DNA of 7,840 nucleotides, from NCBI GenBank assembly GCA_003167475.1, contig PMTB01000055.1, positions 1 through 7,840 on the forward strand. The letters run 5' to 3'. Of this stretch, positions 1-6,074 are shown in pieces. A model generated the notes under the pieces. The model was not told the origin of the DNA. It made no database searches and saw only the letters and a program-made list of their open reading frames with translations. This DNA is from a candidate division FCPU426 bacterium (GTDB lineage: Bacteria; Oederibacteriota; PGYV01; Palsa-1178). Within the stretch, counting starts at the first letter, position 1. Each line of letters starts with the position of its first letter. A program made the translations under genes and the position numbers.

Positions 1-86
1 TGTCCACCTATAATACCTTCCAAGCATGCTGATCAAATCTCGATTTTCGATTATCGAACAACACGACCCACGCACAGCCCTAAGAT
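1..86. other. left-edge intergenic stretch, possible promoter region
   Basis: No convincing gene is seen here. A perfect TATAAT lies on the plus strand at 9-14, but its -35 would fall outside the window. On the minus strand a weak pair can be drawn: TTGATC at 31-36 and TATTAT at 10-15, with a short 15-nt spacer; it would drive a gene lying left of the window. Just upstream of that pair is an interrupted palindrome, TCGAT-T-ATCGA at 47-57, preceded by another TCGAT at 40-44, which is the kind of symmetry an operator could have. All of this is pattern only. Confidence 0.2.
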
Positions 87-122
87 CCTGCATAGAGAGG
101 GAGCAAGCCCCCTCTCTACAGG
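87..122. terminator. strong hairpin just after cysE; terminator-like
   Basis: CCTG at 87-90 pairs with CAGG at 119-122, and TAGAGAGGG at 93-101 pairs with CCCTCTCTA at 110-118. This gives a 13-bp GC-rich stem with a 2-nt bulge and an 8-nt loop. It begins 2 nt beyond the cysE stop codon, so it is well placed to end the operon transcript. The T-run, however, is on the plus-strand side (123-134, TTTT-A-TTTTTTT), so the textbook intrinsic-terminator shape faces transcripts entering from the left. That T-run is also the complement of the last lysine codons of cysE, so it may be coincidental. In the minus direction no U-run follows. Confidence 0.5.
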
Positions 123-124
123 TT

Positions 125-763
125 TTATTTTTTTAATTTCTTCGCTTTTCTCAGCAGCTTTTCCAGCTGCGTCACTTTCCTGCACAACTTCTCGACCTCT
201 ATCGCCTCTATATCCGGCAGCTTTCCGAGCTGCAGGGAGTCTTCCGGATGCCTTTCGCCTTTTCTTACTATGCGGGCCGGCACGCCGACTGCGGTTGAAT
301 CCGCCGGGACATTCGTAATCACCACGGAGCCCGCGCCTATCTTAACATTGTCGCCTACTGTTATATTGCCCAGCACTTTCGCGCCCGAACCCACAACTAT
401 GTCGTTGCCGAGGGTCGGGTGGCGTTTTCCTTTTTCCTTGCCTGTACCGCCCAGGGTCACGCCTTGATATAAAAGTACGTTGTCGCCTATTATTGTAGTT
501 TCGCCGATCACCACTCCCATGCCGTGGTCTATAAAGAACCGCTTGCCTATCTGCGCGCCGGGGTGTATGTCGATACCGGTAAGGAACCTGTTGAACGCGG
601 AAATCATCCTGGGAAGGATGGGAATTTTCAACTTCCATAAAGAATGAGCTATCCTATGCAGGACTATCGCGTGGAATCCCGGATACATGAATATGACTTC
701 GAATACGCTCTTAGCCGCCGGATCGCGGTCGAAGACTACCTTTATATCATCGATGATGGACAT
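125..763 (-). CDS. cysE: serine O-acetyltransferase (short form)
   Basis: Transfers the acetyl group of acetyl-CoA to L-serine, giving O-acetylserine, the first step of cysteine synthesis; cytoplasmic. The 212-residue protein starts FDRDPAA-type sequence near residue 11 and then forms a left-handed beta-helix of hexapeptide repeats. Visible motifs are DIHPGA (65-70), IDHGMGVVIGE (78-88, with the catalytic-type His80), GVTLGGTGK (101-109), KRHPTLG (113-119) and the C-terminal GVPARIV (160-166). The length matches short Bacillus-type CysE rather than the longer enterobacterial form. A basic, probably helical tail (about 185-212) ends in lysines. The ATG at 761-763 is chosen because AGGAGG lies 7-8 nt upstream; a longer in-frame start at 826 would read through the inverted repeat and add a spurious N-terminus. 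It is the last gene of the train, 192 nt from folC, with a repeat element between them. Confidence 0.95.
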   Translation of the reverse strand: MSIIDDIKVVFDRDPAAKSVFEVIFMYPGFHAIVLHRIAHSLWKLKIPILPRMISAFNRFLTGIDIHPGAQIGKRFFIDHGMGVVIGETTIIGDNVLLYQGVTLGGTGKEKGKRHPTLGNDIVVGSGAKVLGNITVGDNVKIGAGSVVITNVPADSTAVGVPARIVRKGERHPEDSLQLGKLPDIEAIEVEKLCRKVTQLEKLLRKAKKLKK

Positions 764-770
764 AAATAAA

Positions 771-777
771 ACCTCCT
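771..777 (-). promoter_or_regulatory. ribosome binding site that fixes the cysE start
   Basis: AGGAGGT on the minus strand, followed by TTTATTT and then ATG at 763-761. It is a near-perfect Shine-Dalgarno with normal spacing. It rules out the ATG at 826, whose upstream coding sequence would come from the repeat arm. Confidence 0.85.
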
Positions 778-797
778 GGATTATAAAGCCTGCTTTT

Positions 798-950
798 AAG
801 TTTTTAAGCCAAAAGCCAAAAGACAAAAGTTAAGGACTCAAAGTTGCAAAGTTGATAAGTAAATCCCGCTTTTTTGCAAAACTTGCTCTTCCACTTTCCA
901 AACTTGCCTTCTACTTATCTTTTGTCTCTTGGCTTTTGGCTTAAAAACTT
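798..950. repeat. inverted-repeat element copy 1 (folC-cysE gap)
   Basis: Left arm 798-830 and right arm 918-950 are reverse complements at 31 of 33 positions. Each arm has the outer end AAGTTTTTAAGCC followed by tandem 7-mers (GCCAAAA, GCCAAAA, GACAAAA; the second unit reads GCCAAGA in the right arm). The 87-nt centre is AT-rich and holds TTTCCAAACTTGC at 895-907, a block shared with copy 3. The right end lies 5 nt beyond the folC stop, and the left end lies 34 nt before the cysE start. In the folC-cysE transcript it would fold into a long stem. No clear target-site duplication is seen, although TA occurs just outside both AG/CT ends. No open reading frame that could encode a transposase is present. 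Confidence 0.9.
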
Positions 951-955
951 ATCCT

Positions 956-2194
956 TTAAACGAACTTACTTACCAGATAAAAACTTCCTCCAACCACAAC
1001 TATGCCCTTGCCCGCCATTTTTTTCGCAAGCTTCAGGGCCGCCTTATTGTCCTGTTCCACTTTGTACCTTATACCATATTTTACTACATATTCTTTCATT
1101 TTTGCAATATTTATTGCCCTTGGGTTATCTATTGACGTCAGGACAAAACTTATGTTCTTAAACCGCGACGCTTCCCTGAATATTGTCTCCGCGTCCTTGT
1201 CTTTCAGCAGGCTGAAAACAAAAACCGTTTCTTTGCACGGATAAAATAGCGCCAGAGTTTTCAACACTTCTTTTACAGCGCCGGGATTATGCGCCACGCT
1301 CAGGAAGTACCCTTTTTTATTCCATGAAAATCTCCCGGGAACAACCGTGTCGAGGACCGCCTTTTTTACTTTCTTAGGGTCAAACCTGTAGCCGACGTAT
1401 CCCATGACCTTAAGGCAGCTTAAGACCGTGGACAGATTCCTGGCCTGCACGGGCTCTATCATCCGAGTTTCAAGGGTTGTATTCGGGTATTTTATGGCAA
1501 GCCGTCCGGTCCCATGGTCAACGCCCTTCGCGGGATAAACCTCATCCGCAAAAATCACCCTTTTGCCAAACCTGCCCTTAAGGTGTTTTTTTAATCCGGC
1601 GGCTTCGACATTGGCGACAAGCATTCCCGCTGTGGCTATTTCCTCTTTTTCCTTCAATATCAACATCCTTGTTTTTCCCAGATAATCCGTATGCTCGAGG
1701 GATATGGAAGTTATGGCGCTGAGGAGTTTTCTCTTATAATAAACGTTTGTGGCGTCAAACCTTCCGCCTAAACCCGCTTCCACCACCGCGACCCTGACAT
1801 GTTCGGTCCTGAAGATCATGAACGCAAGTACTGTCAGGAATTCAAAATAGGTCAGCTTCAGGTTGTTTTGGGAGAGTAGTTTGAAGAGTATACTGCCTTC
1901 GCTTAAAAAAAGTTTTTCTTTGACGTTGCCGCCGTTTATGGCGACGCGTTCTTTCACGTCGAGGAGGTGGGGCGAAGTGTATGTGCCGGTCTTAAAACCG
2001 TGGGCCATTAAAATATTTGATAAATACCAGGCTGTGGAACCTTTGCCATTGGAGCCTGCGATGTGCACGCAGTCAAAAGAATCCTGGGGATCCCCCGCGA
2101 GTATCAGTGCCTTTTTTACCCGTTCAAGTGAAAAGTCAAACTTGAATTCATTAAGGGCCGTAAGGCGCCTGTAAAAGCTATACCCTGCCCGCAT
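956..2194 (-). CDS. folC: bifunctional folylpolyglutamate / dihydrofolate synthase
   Basis: An ATP-dependent Mur-ligase-like enzyme that adds glutamate to dihydropteroate and/or reduced folates; cytoplasmic. At 412 residues it is close to the usual length. The P-loop is HIAGSNGKGS (44-53), followed by the family signature TYTSPHLLDVKERVAING (71-88). EAGLGGRFDATN (139-150) and SLEHTDYLG (165-173) are the expected central motifs. The usual EKAGI segment reads KEKEEI (181-186), keeping the lysine (K183) but replacing Ala-Gly by Glu-Glu. AHNPGA near residue 300 and a C-terminal GGSFYLV are also family-like. The start ATG overlaps the end of accD by 17 nt, with AAAGAGAAG just upstream, so translation is probably coupled. 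Synthesis of both dihydrofolate and polyglutamates by one enzyme is typical of bacteria but cannot be proved from sequence. Confidence 0.93.
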   Translation of the reverse strand: MRAGYSFYRRLTALNEFKFDFSLERVKKALILAGDPQDSFDCVHIAGSNGKGSTAWYLSNILMAHGFKTGTYTSPHLLDVKERVAINGGNVKEKLFLSEGSILFKLLSQNNLKLTYFEFLTVLAFMIFRTEHVRVAVVEAGLGGRFDATNVYYKRKLLSAITSISLEHTDYLGKTRMLILKEKEEIATAGMLVANVEAAGLKKHLKGRFGKRVIFADEVYPAKGVDHGTGRLAIKYPNTTLETRMIEPVQARNLSTVLSCLKVMGYVGYRFDPKKVKKAVLDTVVPGRFSWNKKGYFLSVAHNPGAVKEVLKTLALFYPCKETVFVFSLLKDKDAETIFREASRFKNISFVLTSIDNPRAINIAKMKEYVVKYGIRYKVEQDNKAALKLAKKMAGKGIVVVGGSFYLVSKFV

Positions 2195-3050
2195 ACTTCT
2201 CTTTATTGAGCATGGTCGACAGTGATTTATGTATGGCGTTCTTCATATCCTTGCGCGCCACTATATAGTCTATCATGCCGTGCTCCTGCAGGAACTCGGC
2301 GCGCTGGAATCCAGCCGGCAGCTTCTGTTTTATGGTGCCTTCAATTACCCTCGGGCCCGCGAACATGATGAACGCCTCAGGCTCCGCTATATTCAGGTCC
2401 CCGAGCATAGCAAAAGAAGCCGTGACGCCTCCGCCCGTGGGATCGGTCAAAACAGATATGAAAGGCAGGCCCGCGTCCGCGAGCTTTCCCAATCCTGCAG
2501 ATATCTTGGCCATCTGCATGAGCGACATGATGCCTTCATGCATCCTGGCGCCTCCACCTGAAGCGGACACTATGATCACAGGGAGTTTTTCCTTTATAGC
2601 CAGTTCTATCAAAGCGGTCATCCTCTCGCCCATTACAGAACCGAGGGACCCTCCCATGAAAAAGAAATCCGTTACGGCAAGCGCCACATCCATGGTATTT
2701 ATTTTGGCAGTGCCTGTGAGCACCGAGTCGGTCAGGTTGGTTTTCTTTACAGAACTTTCAAGTTTTTCCTTGTACTGCGGGAACCCGAGGAAGTCAATTG
2801 AACGCACATCCTCGAACATGGGCGTAAAACTTCCCTCGTCCGCGAGTATCTCAATCCTTTTTTTAGCGGTTATCCTGCTGTGCAGCCCGCATTTCGGGCA
2901 CACGCTTAAATTGTCATCAAGTTCCTTTTTCAGGAGAATGGCGTCGCATTTCTCGCACTTCACCCACATCCCTTCGGGTATCTTGGTCTCGGAACGGTCC
3001 GTCACCTTTCTTACTATAGTGTATTTGGGCCTGTGAAACCATGCTGCCAT
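2178..3050 (-). CDS. accD: acetyl-CoA carboxylase carboxyltransferase subunit beta
   Basis: With AccA (not in this window) it forms the carboxyltransferase that moves CO2 from carboxybiotin to acetyl-CoA to make malonyl-CoA for fatty-acid synthesis. The 290 residues begin with a W-F-rich N-terminus and then a zinc ribbon with two C-X2-C pairs (C32, C35, C51, C54), the mark of the bacterial beta subunit. The crotonase-like core follows, with GGSLGSVMGERM (133-144), SASGGGARM (162-170), TDPTGGGVTASFA (201-213) and AGPRVIE (231-237). The ATG shares one base with the trpA stop (TAATG), and an AAAGGAG site lies within the end of trpA, so it is translationally coupled to trpA. The trpA-accD-folC linkage is known from other bacteria. 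Confidence 0.96.
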   Translation of the reverse strand: MAAWFHRPKYTIVRKVTDRSETKIPEGMWVKCEKCDAILLKKELDDNLSVCPKCGLHSRITAKKRIEILADEGSFTPMFEDVRSIDFLGFPQYKEKLESSVKKTNLTDSVLTGTAKINTMDVALAVTDFFFMGGSLGSVMGERMTALIELAIKEKLPVIIVSASGGGARMHEGIMSLMQMAKISAGLGKLADAGLPFISVLTDPTGGGVTASFAMLGDLNIAEPEAFIMFAGPRVIEGTIKQKLPAGFQRAEFLQEHGMIDYIVARKDMKNAIHKSLSTMLNKEKYAGRV

Positions 3051-3856
3051 TATTGTTTCTCCTTTATGTTTTTAGTCTGTGTTTTCAGGAATTTATTGAT
3101 AAACTTTCCGGATTCTAATAGCAGCTGTTTCTTTTTACTGCCGTATTGCTCAATAATTCCAACATACGCGCTTCCTATTATAACCCCGTCAGCGTGTTTT
3201 GCCACTTCCGCCGACTGAGCCGGGGTTGATATGCCAAAACCCGCAAAAACCGGGATTTTAGAGCATTTTCTTATTTTTGCCAGGAACTCAAAGTCAGAAC
3301 TCAGCTTCTTTTGGGCGCCTGTTACGCCTTTCAGGAGGATATAATACACAAAACCACGGGATTTTTCTACTATTTTTTTCATCCTGTCAGTTGTATTAGT
3401 AGGCGAAACAAGGTAAATGATATAAAAGCCTTTATTTATTGAGTGATTATAGAATTCCTTTTCCTCATCATACGGCAGGTCAGGGACAATGACCCCGTCC
3501 ACGCCGGCTTTAACGCAGTCATCCACGAAGTTCCCGGTCCCATAGCTGTAGATCAGGTTGTAATAGAGCATAAACACGATAGGGGTACTTACCTTTTCCC
3601 TTACCTTCGAAACAAGACCAAGTACGTCCTTGATGGTTATCTTATTGGCAAGAGCCCTTTCACCTGAGCGCTGTATGGTGGGGCCGTCAGCCACAGGGTC
3701 GGAAAAAGGCACCCCAAGTTCGATGGCCGAAACCCCGGACTTTGCCAGGGAGTAAATCAGCTCTTCGGTGGTTTTAAAGTCGGGATCACCGGCCATAAGG
3801 TAGATTACAAGGTGTTTTTTGCTTTTGTCTTTGAGTGAGTCTAATCGGTTATTCAC
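3050..3856 (-). CDS. trpA: tryptophan synthase alpha chain
   Basis: Cleaves indole-3-glycerol phosphate to indole and glyceraldehyde 3-phosphate; the indole is channelled to TrpB in the alpha2-beta2 complex. It is a TIM barrel of 268 residues, the usual length. Key motifs are YLMAGDPD (19-26), ELGVPFSDPVADGPTIQ (46-62, with the catalytic pair E46 and D57), PDLP (125-128), GVTG (177-180, loop 6) and GFGIS (206-210) with IIGSA (226-230) for phosphate binding. The start codon is GTG (3856-3854), preceded by AGAGGT four bases upstream. Unlike most trp operons, where trpB and trpA overlap or nearly touch, it sits 177 nt after trpB, with a repeat element between. It ends in a lysine-rich stretch overlapping the accD start by one base. 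Confidence 0.96.
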   Translation of the reverse strand: MNNRLDSLKDKSKKHLVIYLMAGDPDFKTTEELIYSLAKSGVSAIELGVPFSDPVADGPTIQRSGERALANKITIKDVLGLVSKVREKVSTPIVFMLYYNLIYSYGTGNFVDDCVKAGVDGVIVPDLPYDEEKEFYNHSINKGFYIIYLVSPTNTTDRMKKIVEKSRGFVYYILLKGVTGAQKKLSSDFEFLAKIRKCSKIPVFAGFGISTPAQSAEVAKHADGVIIGSAYVGIIEQYGSKKKQLLLESGKFINKFLKTQTKNIKEKQ

Positions 3857-3874
3857 GGTAACCTCTTTGCGTTT

Positions 3875-4033
3875 AAGTTTTTAAGCCAAAAGCCAAAAGA
3901 CAAAAGTAAAGTTGATAAGACAAGTAAATACAAGTAGTGCAAGTAAAACTAAACAGTTCTTTTAGATCTCCTTGCACTTACTTTCCAACTTAAACCCTTT
4001 ACTTTTGGCTTATGGCTTTTGGCTTGACAACTT
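3875..4033. repeat. inverted-repeat element copy 2 (trpB-trpA gap)
   Basis: Left arm 3875-3907 and right arm 4001-4033 are reverse complements at 29 of 33 positions. The left arm has the common end AAGTTTTTAAGCC; the right arm ends GGCTTGACAACTT, a variant shared only with the left arm of copy 3. Its 7-mers read GCCAAAA, GCCATAA, GCCAAAA. The 93-nt centre has three CAAGTA words at 3921, 3931 and 3940, and TTTCCAACTT at 3982-3991, like the TTTCCAAACTTGC of copies 1 and 3. The right end directly abuts the trpB stop codon with no gap, and the left end lies 18 nt before the trpA start, just outside its ribosome binding site. Pairing continues a few bases inward (AAAGT/CTTTA), so the stem may exceed 33 bp. 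Confidence 0.9.
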
Positions 4034-5215
4034 TTACTTTTTATTCACATACTCCATAATAGTCCCCATGTCCTTGTCGCCCCTGCCTGAAATGTTAACT
4101 ATAACCAGGTCCTTTTTCGACAGCTTCATCTTTTCCAGGTACGCCACGGCGTGGGATGACTCAAGCGCAGGTATTATGCCCTCCTCTTTCGAGAGCATGA
4201 TACACGCGTCCGCGGCTTCATTGTCCACTACATAATCGTACTTGACCCTGCCTGAATCCTTCAGGTAGCTGTGCTCCGGACCTACGCCGGGATAATCCAG
4301 GCCGGCTGATATTGAATGTGTCTCTGAAATCTGTCCGTTTTTGTCCTGCAAAACATATGTCTTGGACCCATGCAATACGCCCGTCCTGCCCTTTGTGAGT
4401 GTCGCTGAATGCTTATCTGTATTGATACCCAGCCCTCCTGCTTCGATACCGATAAGCTTTACTTTTTTATCATTCAAAAACGGATAAAAAATGCCCATGG
4501 CATTTGAGCCTCCGCCGACGCAGGCTAAAATGTAGTCAGGCAGTTTTCCTTCGGCTTTCAATATCTGCTTTCTTGTCTCTTTGCCTATCACCGACTGGAA
4601 ATCCCTGACCATTTCGGGGTAAGGATGGAACCCCGCCACGGAACCTATGATATAAAAAGTATTATCCACGTTTTTAAGCCAATCCCTGGTCGCCTCGTTC
4701 ATGGCGTCCTTTAAGGTCCTTGTACCGGACTTTACCGGTATGACTTTTGTCCCCAGCAGCTGCATGCGGAATACGTTCAAAGCCTGCCTGCGCGTGTCTT
4801 CCTCTCCCATGTAAACCTCACACTCCATGCCGAACATGGCGGCCACTGTCGCGGTCGCCACTCCGTGCTGGCCCGCGCCGGTCTCCGCTATTATCCTGGT
4901 CTTACCCATCCTGCGTGCCAGCAGTATCTGGCCCATGGTGTTATTGATCTTATGGGCGCCGGTGTGGTTTAAGTCCTCGCGTTTTAAATATATCTTCGCG
5001 TTATTAAAGCGCTTGGAAAGCCTGTCCGCGCGGTATAAAGGCGTGGGGCGGCCGACGTAATATTTAAGATAATAGTCCAGTTCTTTTTTGAATGCCGGGT
5101 CCTTCTGCGCTTTCCTGTATTCTTTTTCAAGGTCGTCGACAAGCGTACGCAAAGTCTCAGGCGCGAACTTGCCTCCGTATGAACCGAAAAAACCTTTGCT
5201 GTTGGGCAGTGCCAT
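4034..5215 (-). CDS. trpB: tryptophan synthase beta chain
   Basis: PLP enzyme that condenses indole with L-serine to give L-tryptophan; the partner of TrpA. The 393-residue length is typical of the TrpB1 class that works with TrpA. It opens with the classic FFGSYGGKFAPETL (9-22). The PLP lysine is K89 in NHTGAHKINN (83-92), and the catalytic glutamate is E111 in AETGAGQHG (110-118). Later come GSVAGFHPYP (191-200), the phosphate-binding GGGSNA (234-239) and the C-terminal SGRGDKD (376-382, whose serine contacts the PLP ring nitrogen). The ATG is preceded by GAGGAG five bases upstream. Both flanks are repeat elements: copy 3 upstream and copy 2 beginning immediately after the stop. Confidence 0.97.
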   Translation of the reverse strand: MALPNSKGFFGSYGGKFAPETLRTLVDDLEKEYRKAQKDPAFKKELDYYLKYYVGRPTPLYRADRLSKRFNNAKIYLKREDLNHTGAHKINNTMGQILLARRMGKTRIIAETGAGQHGVATATVAAMFGMECEVYMGEEDTRRQALNVFRMQLLGTKVIPVKSGTRTLKDAMNEATRDWLKNVDNTFYIIGSVAGFHPYPEMVRDFQSVIGKETRKQILKAEGKLPDYILACVGGGSNAMGIFYPFLNDKKVKLIGIEAGGLGINTDKHSATLTKGRTGVLHGSKTYVLQDKNGQISETHSISAGLDYPGVGPEHSYLKDSGRVKYDYVVDNEAADACIMLSKEEGIIPALESSHAVAYLEKMKLSKKDLVIVNISGRGDKDMGTIMEYVNKK

Positions 5216-5238
5216 ATGTGCTCCTCATTAAATGCTAG

Positions 5239-5266
5239 CTTAAATTGCCGGCTGTTAAGTTGTCAA
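5239..5266 (-). promoter_or_regulatory. possible internal promoter for trpB, -35 inside repeat arm
   Basis: The variant left arm of copy 3 reads TTGACA on the minus strand (5266-5261), a perfect sigma-70 -35. After 16 nt comes TTTAAG (5244-5239), a 4-of-6 match to TATAAT, which would start RNA near 5232, upstream of the trpB ribosome binding site. The -10 is weak, and housekeeping-sigma rules are assumed for an unknown organism, so this is a candidate only. Confidence 0.25.
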
Positions 5267-5421
5267 GCCAAAAGCCAAAAGACAAAAGTAAAGTATCAAA
5301 CCAAGTTAGAACAAGTGGTCAAGTAATACAAACCGGTTGTTGTGCCTTCCTTTTCCAAACTTGCATTAAACATATATTTAAACACTTTACTTTTGTCTTT
5401 TGGCTTTTGGCTTAAAAACTT
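5257..5421. repeat. inverted-repeat element copy 3 (trpF-trpB gap)
   Basis: Left arm 5257-5289 and right arm 5389-5421 are reverse complements at 31 of 33 positions; both mismatches are in the outer end (AAGTTGTCAAGCC on the left, AAGTTTTTAAGCC on the right when reverse-complemented). Both arms carry GCCAAAA, GCCAAAA, GACAAAA. Pairing continues inward for about 5 bp (AAAGT). The centre has CAAGT words at 5302, 5312 and 5320, and TTTCCAAACTTGC at 5352-5364, identical to copy 1. The right arm is inside the trpF reading frame and supplies its last 11 codons; the stop is formed at the arm's inner edge (5389-5387). The left end lies 41 nt before the trpB start. Confidence 0.92.
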
Positions 5422-6070
5422 TACGCGGTTTCAACCCTGACGCTTTAGCCTTATGCCTGTATATCTCCTTAAACAACTTCCTCATCTTCCCTTCACTCTT
5501 CCTGCCTTTTTCCCTTTCAACCCCGGAGCACACGTCCACTCCGTACGGTCCCGATTCTTTTATCGCCTTTAGAACGTTCTCCGGGGTAATCCCTCCGGCC
5601 ACGAAGAAAGGCTTGCTCAGTTTGAGCCCTTTAAGCATTTTCCAGTCAAATACCTTTCCCGTGCCGCCTCGCGCTTCTTTGCTGAACGTGTCAAAAAGAA
5701 AAGCGTCCGCGTATTTTTCATATTTTTTGGTCTGCCGTTTTAAGTCAGCCAGGCTTTTAACCCTTATAACCTTGACGATCATGGCGCCCTTTATCTGTTT
5801 TATGTACGATACCGGTTCGTCGCCGCTTAACTGAACGATGTTCAGGTGAAGTTTCCTGATCACATTATTCACTTCACTTGCCTTCTCATTCACGAAGATA
5901 CCGGCTTTTAAAACACCCGGACTGAGCTTTTTTATTATCTGCCCCGCCTTTTCAGGCGTAATCCTGCGGGGGCTCTGCGCAAATATAAAACCCTCTATGT
6001 CAGCCCCGAGTTTTTCAGCCAGTTTGGCGTCTTTTAAGCTGGTTATCCCGCAGATTTTTACCCTCGGCAT
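5387..6070 (-). CDS. trpF: phosphoribosylanthranilate isomerase with repeat-encoded tail
   Basis: Isomerises N-(5'-phosphoribosyl)anthranilate to the carboxyphenylamino-deoxyribulose phosphate used by TrpC. It is a TIM barrel. KICGIT (5-10) contains the catalytic cysteine C7, and the catalytic aspartate is D127 in FLFDT. GGTGKVFDW (135-143), VAGGITPENV (157-166) and DVCSGVE (179-185) are the phosphate-binding and late-barrel motifs. The usual QLHGDE reads QLSGDE (80-85). At 227 residues it is about 20 longer than typical: the barrel ends near residue 206, then comes a basic tail. Residues 217-227 are encoded by the right arm of repeat copy 3, which also provides the TAA. The start is 4 nt after the trpC stop, with no clear Shine-Dalgarno, so coupling to trpC is likely. 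Confidence 0.94.
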   Translation of the reverse strand: MPRVKICGITSLKDAKLAEKLGADIEGFIFAQSPRRITPEKAGQIIKKLSPGVLKAGIFVNEKASEVNNVIRKLHLNIVQLSGDEPVSYIKQIKGAMIVKVIRVKSLADLKRQTKKYEKYADAFLFDTFSKEARGGTGKVFDWKMLKGLKLSKPFFVAGGITPENVLKAIKESGPYGVDVCSGVEREKGRKSEGKMRKLFKEIYRHKAKASGLKPRKVFKPKAKRQK

Positions 6071-6074
6071 TATT

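Noticed and set aside
2275..3036. 253-codon open frame on the plus strand opposite accD
   Set aside because: It is a shadow of accD: it lies entirely within a gene with a full zinc ribbon and carboxyltransferase motifs, and its translation has no recognisable domain.
4024..4029. TTGACA on the plus strand in the copy 2 right arm as a promoter
   Set aside because: No -10 at suitable spacing is visible, and it would read antisense into the 3' end of trpB.
798..5421. CRISPR array
   Set aside because: The repeats are inverted pairs more than 1 kb apart, separated by housekeeping genes, with no regular spacers and no cas genes.
5387..6070. TrpF as a frameshifted pseudogene because of its odd tail
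   Set aside because: The barrel is complete through DVCSGVE and the last helix; only the extreme C-terminus is replaced by repeat sequence.
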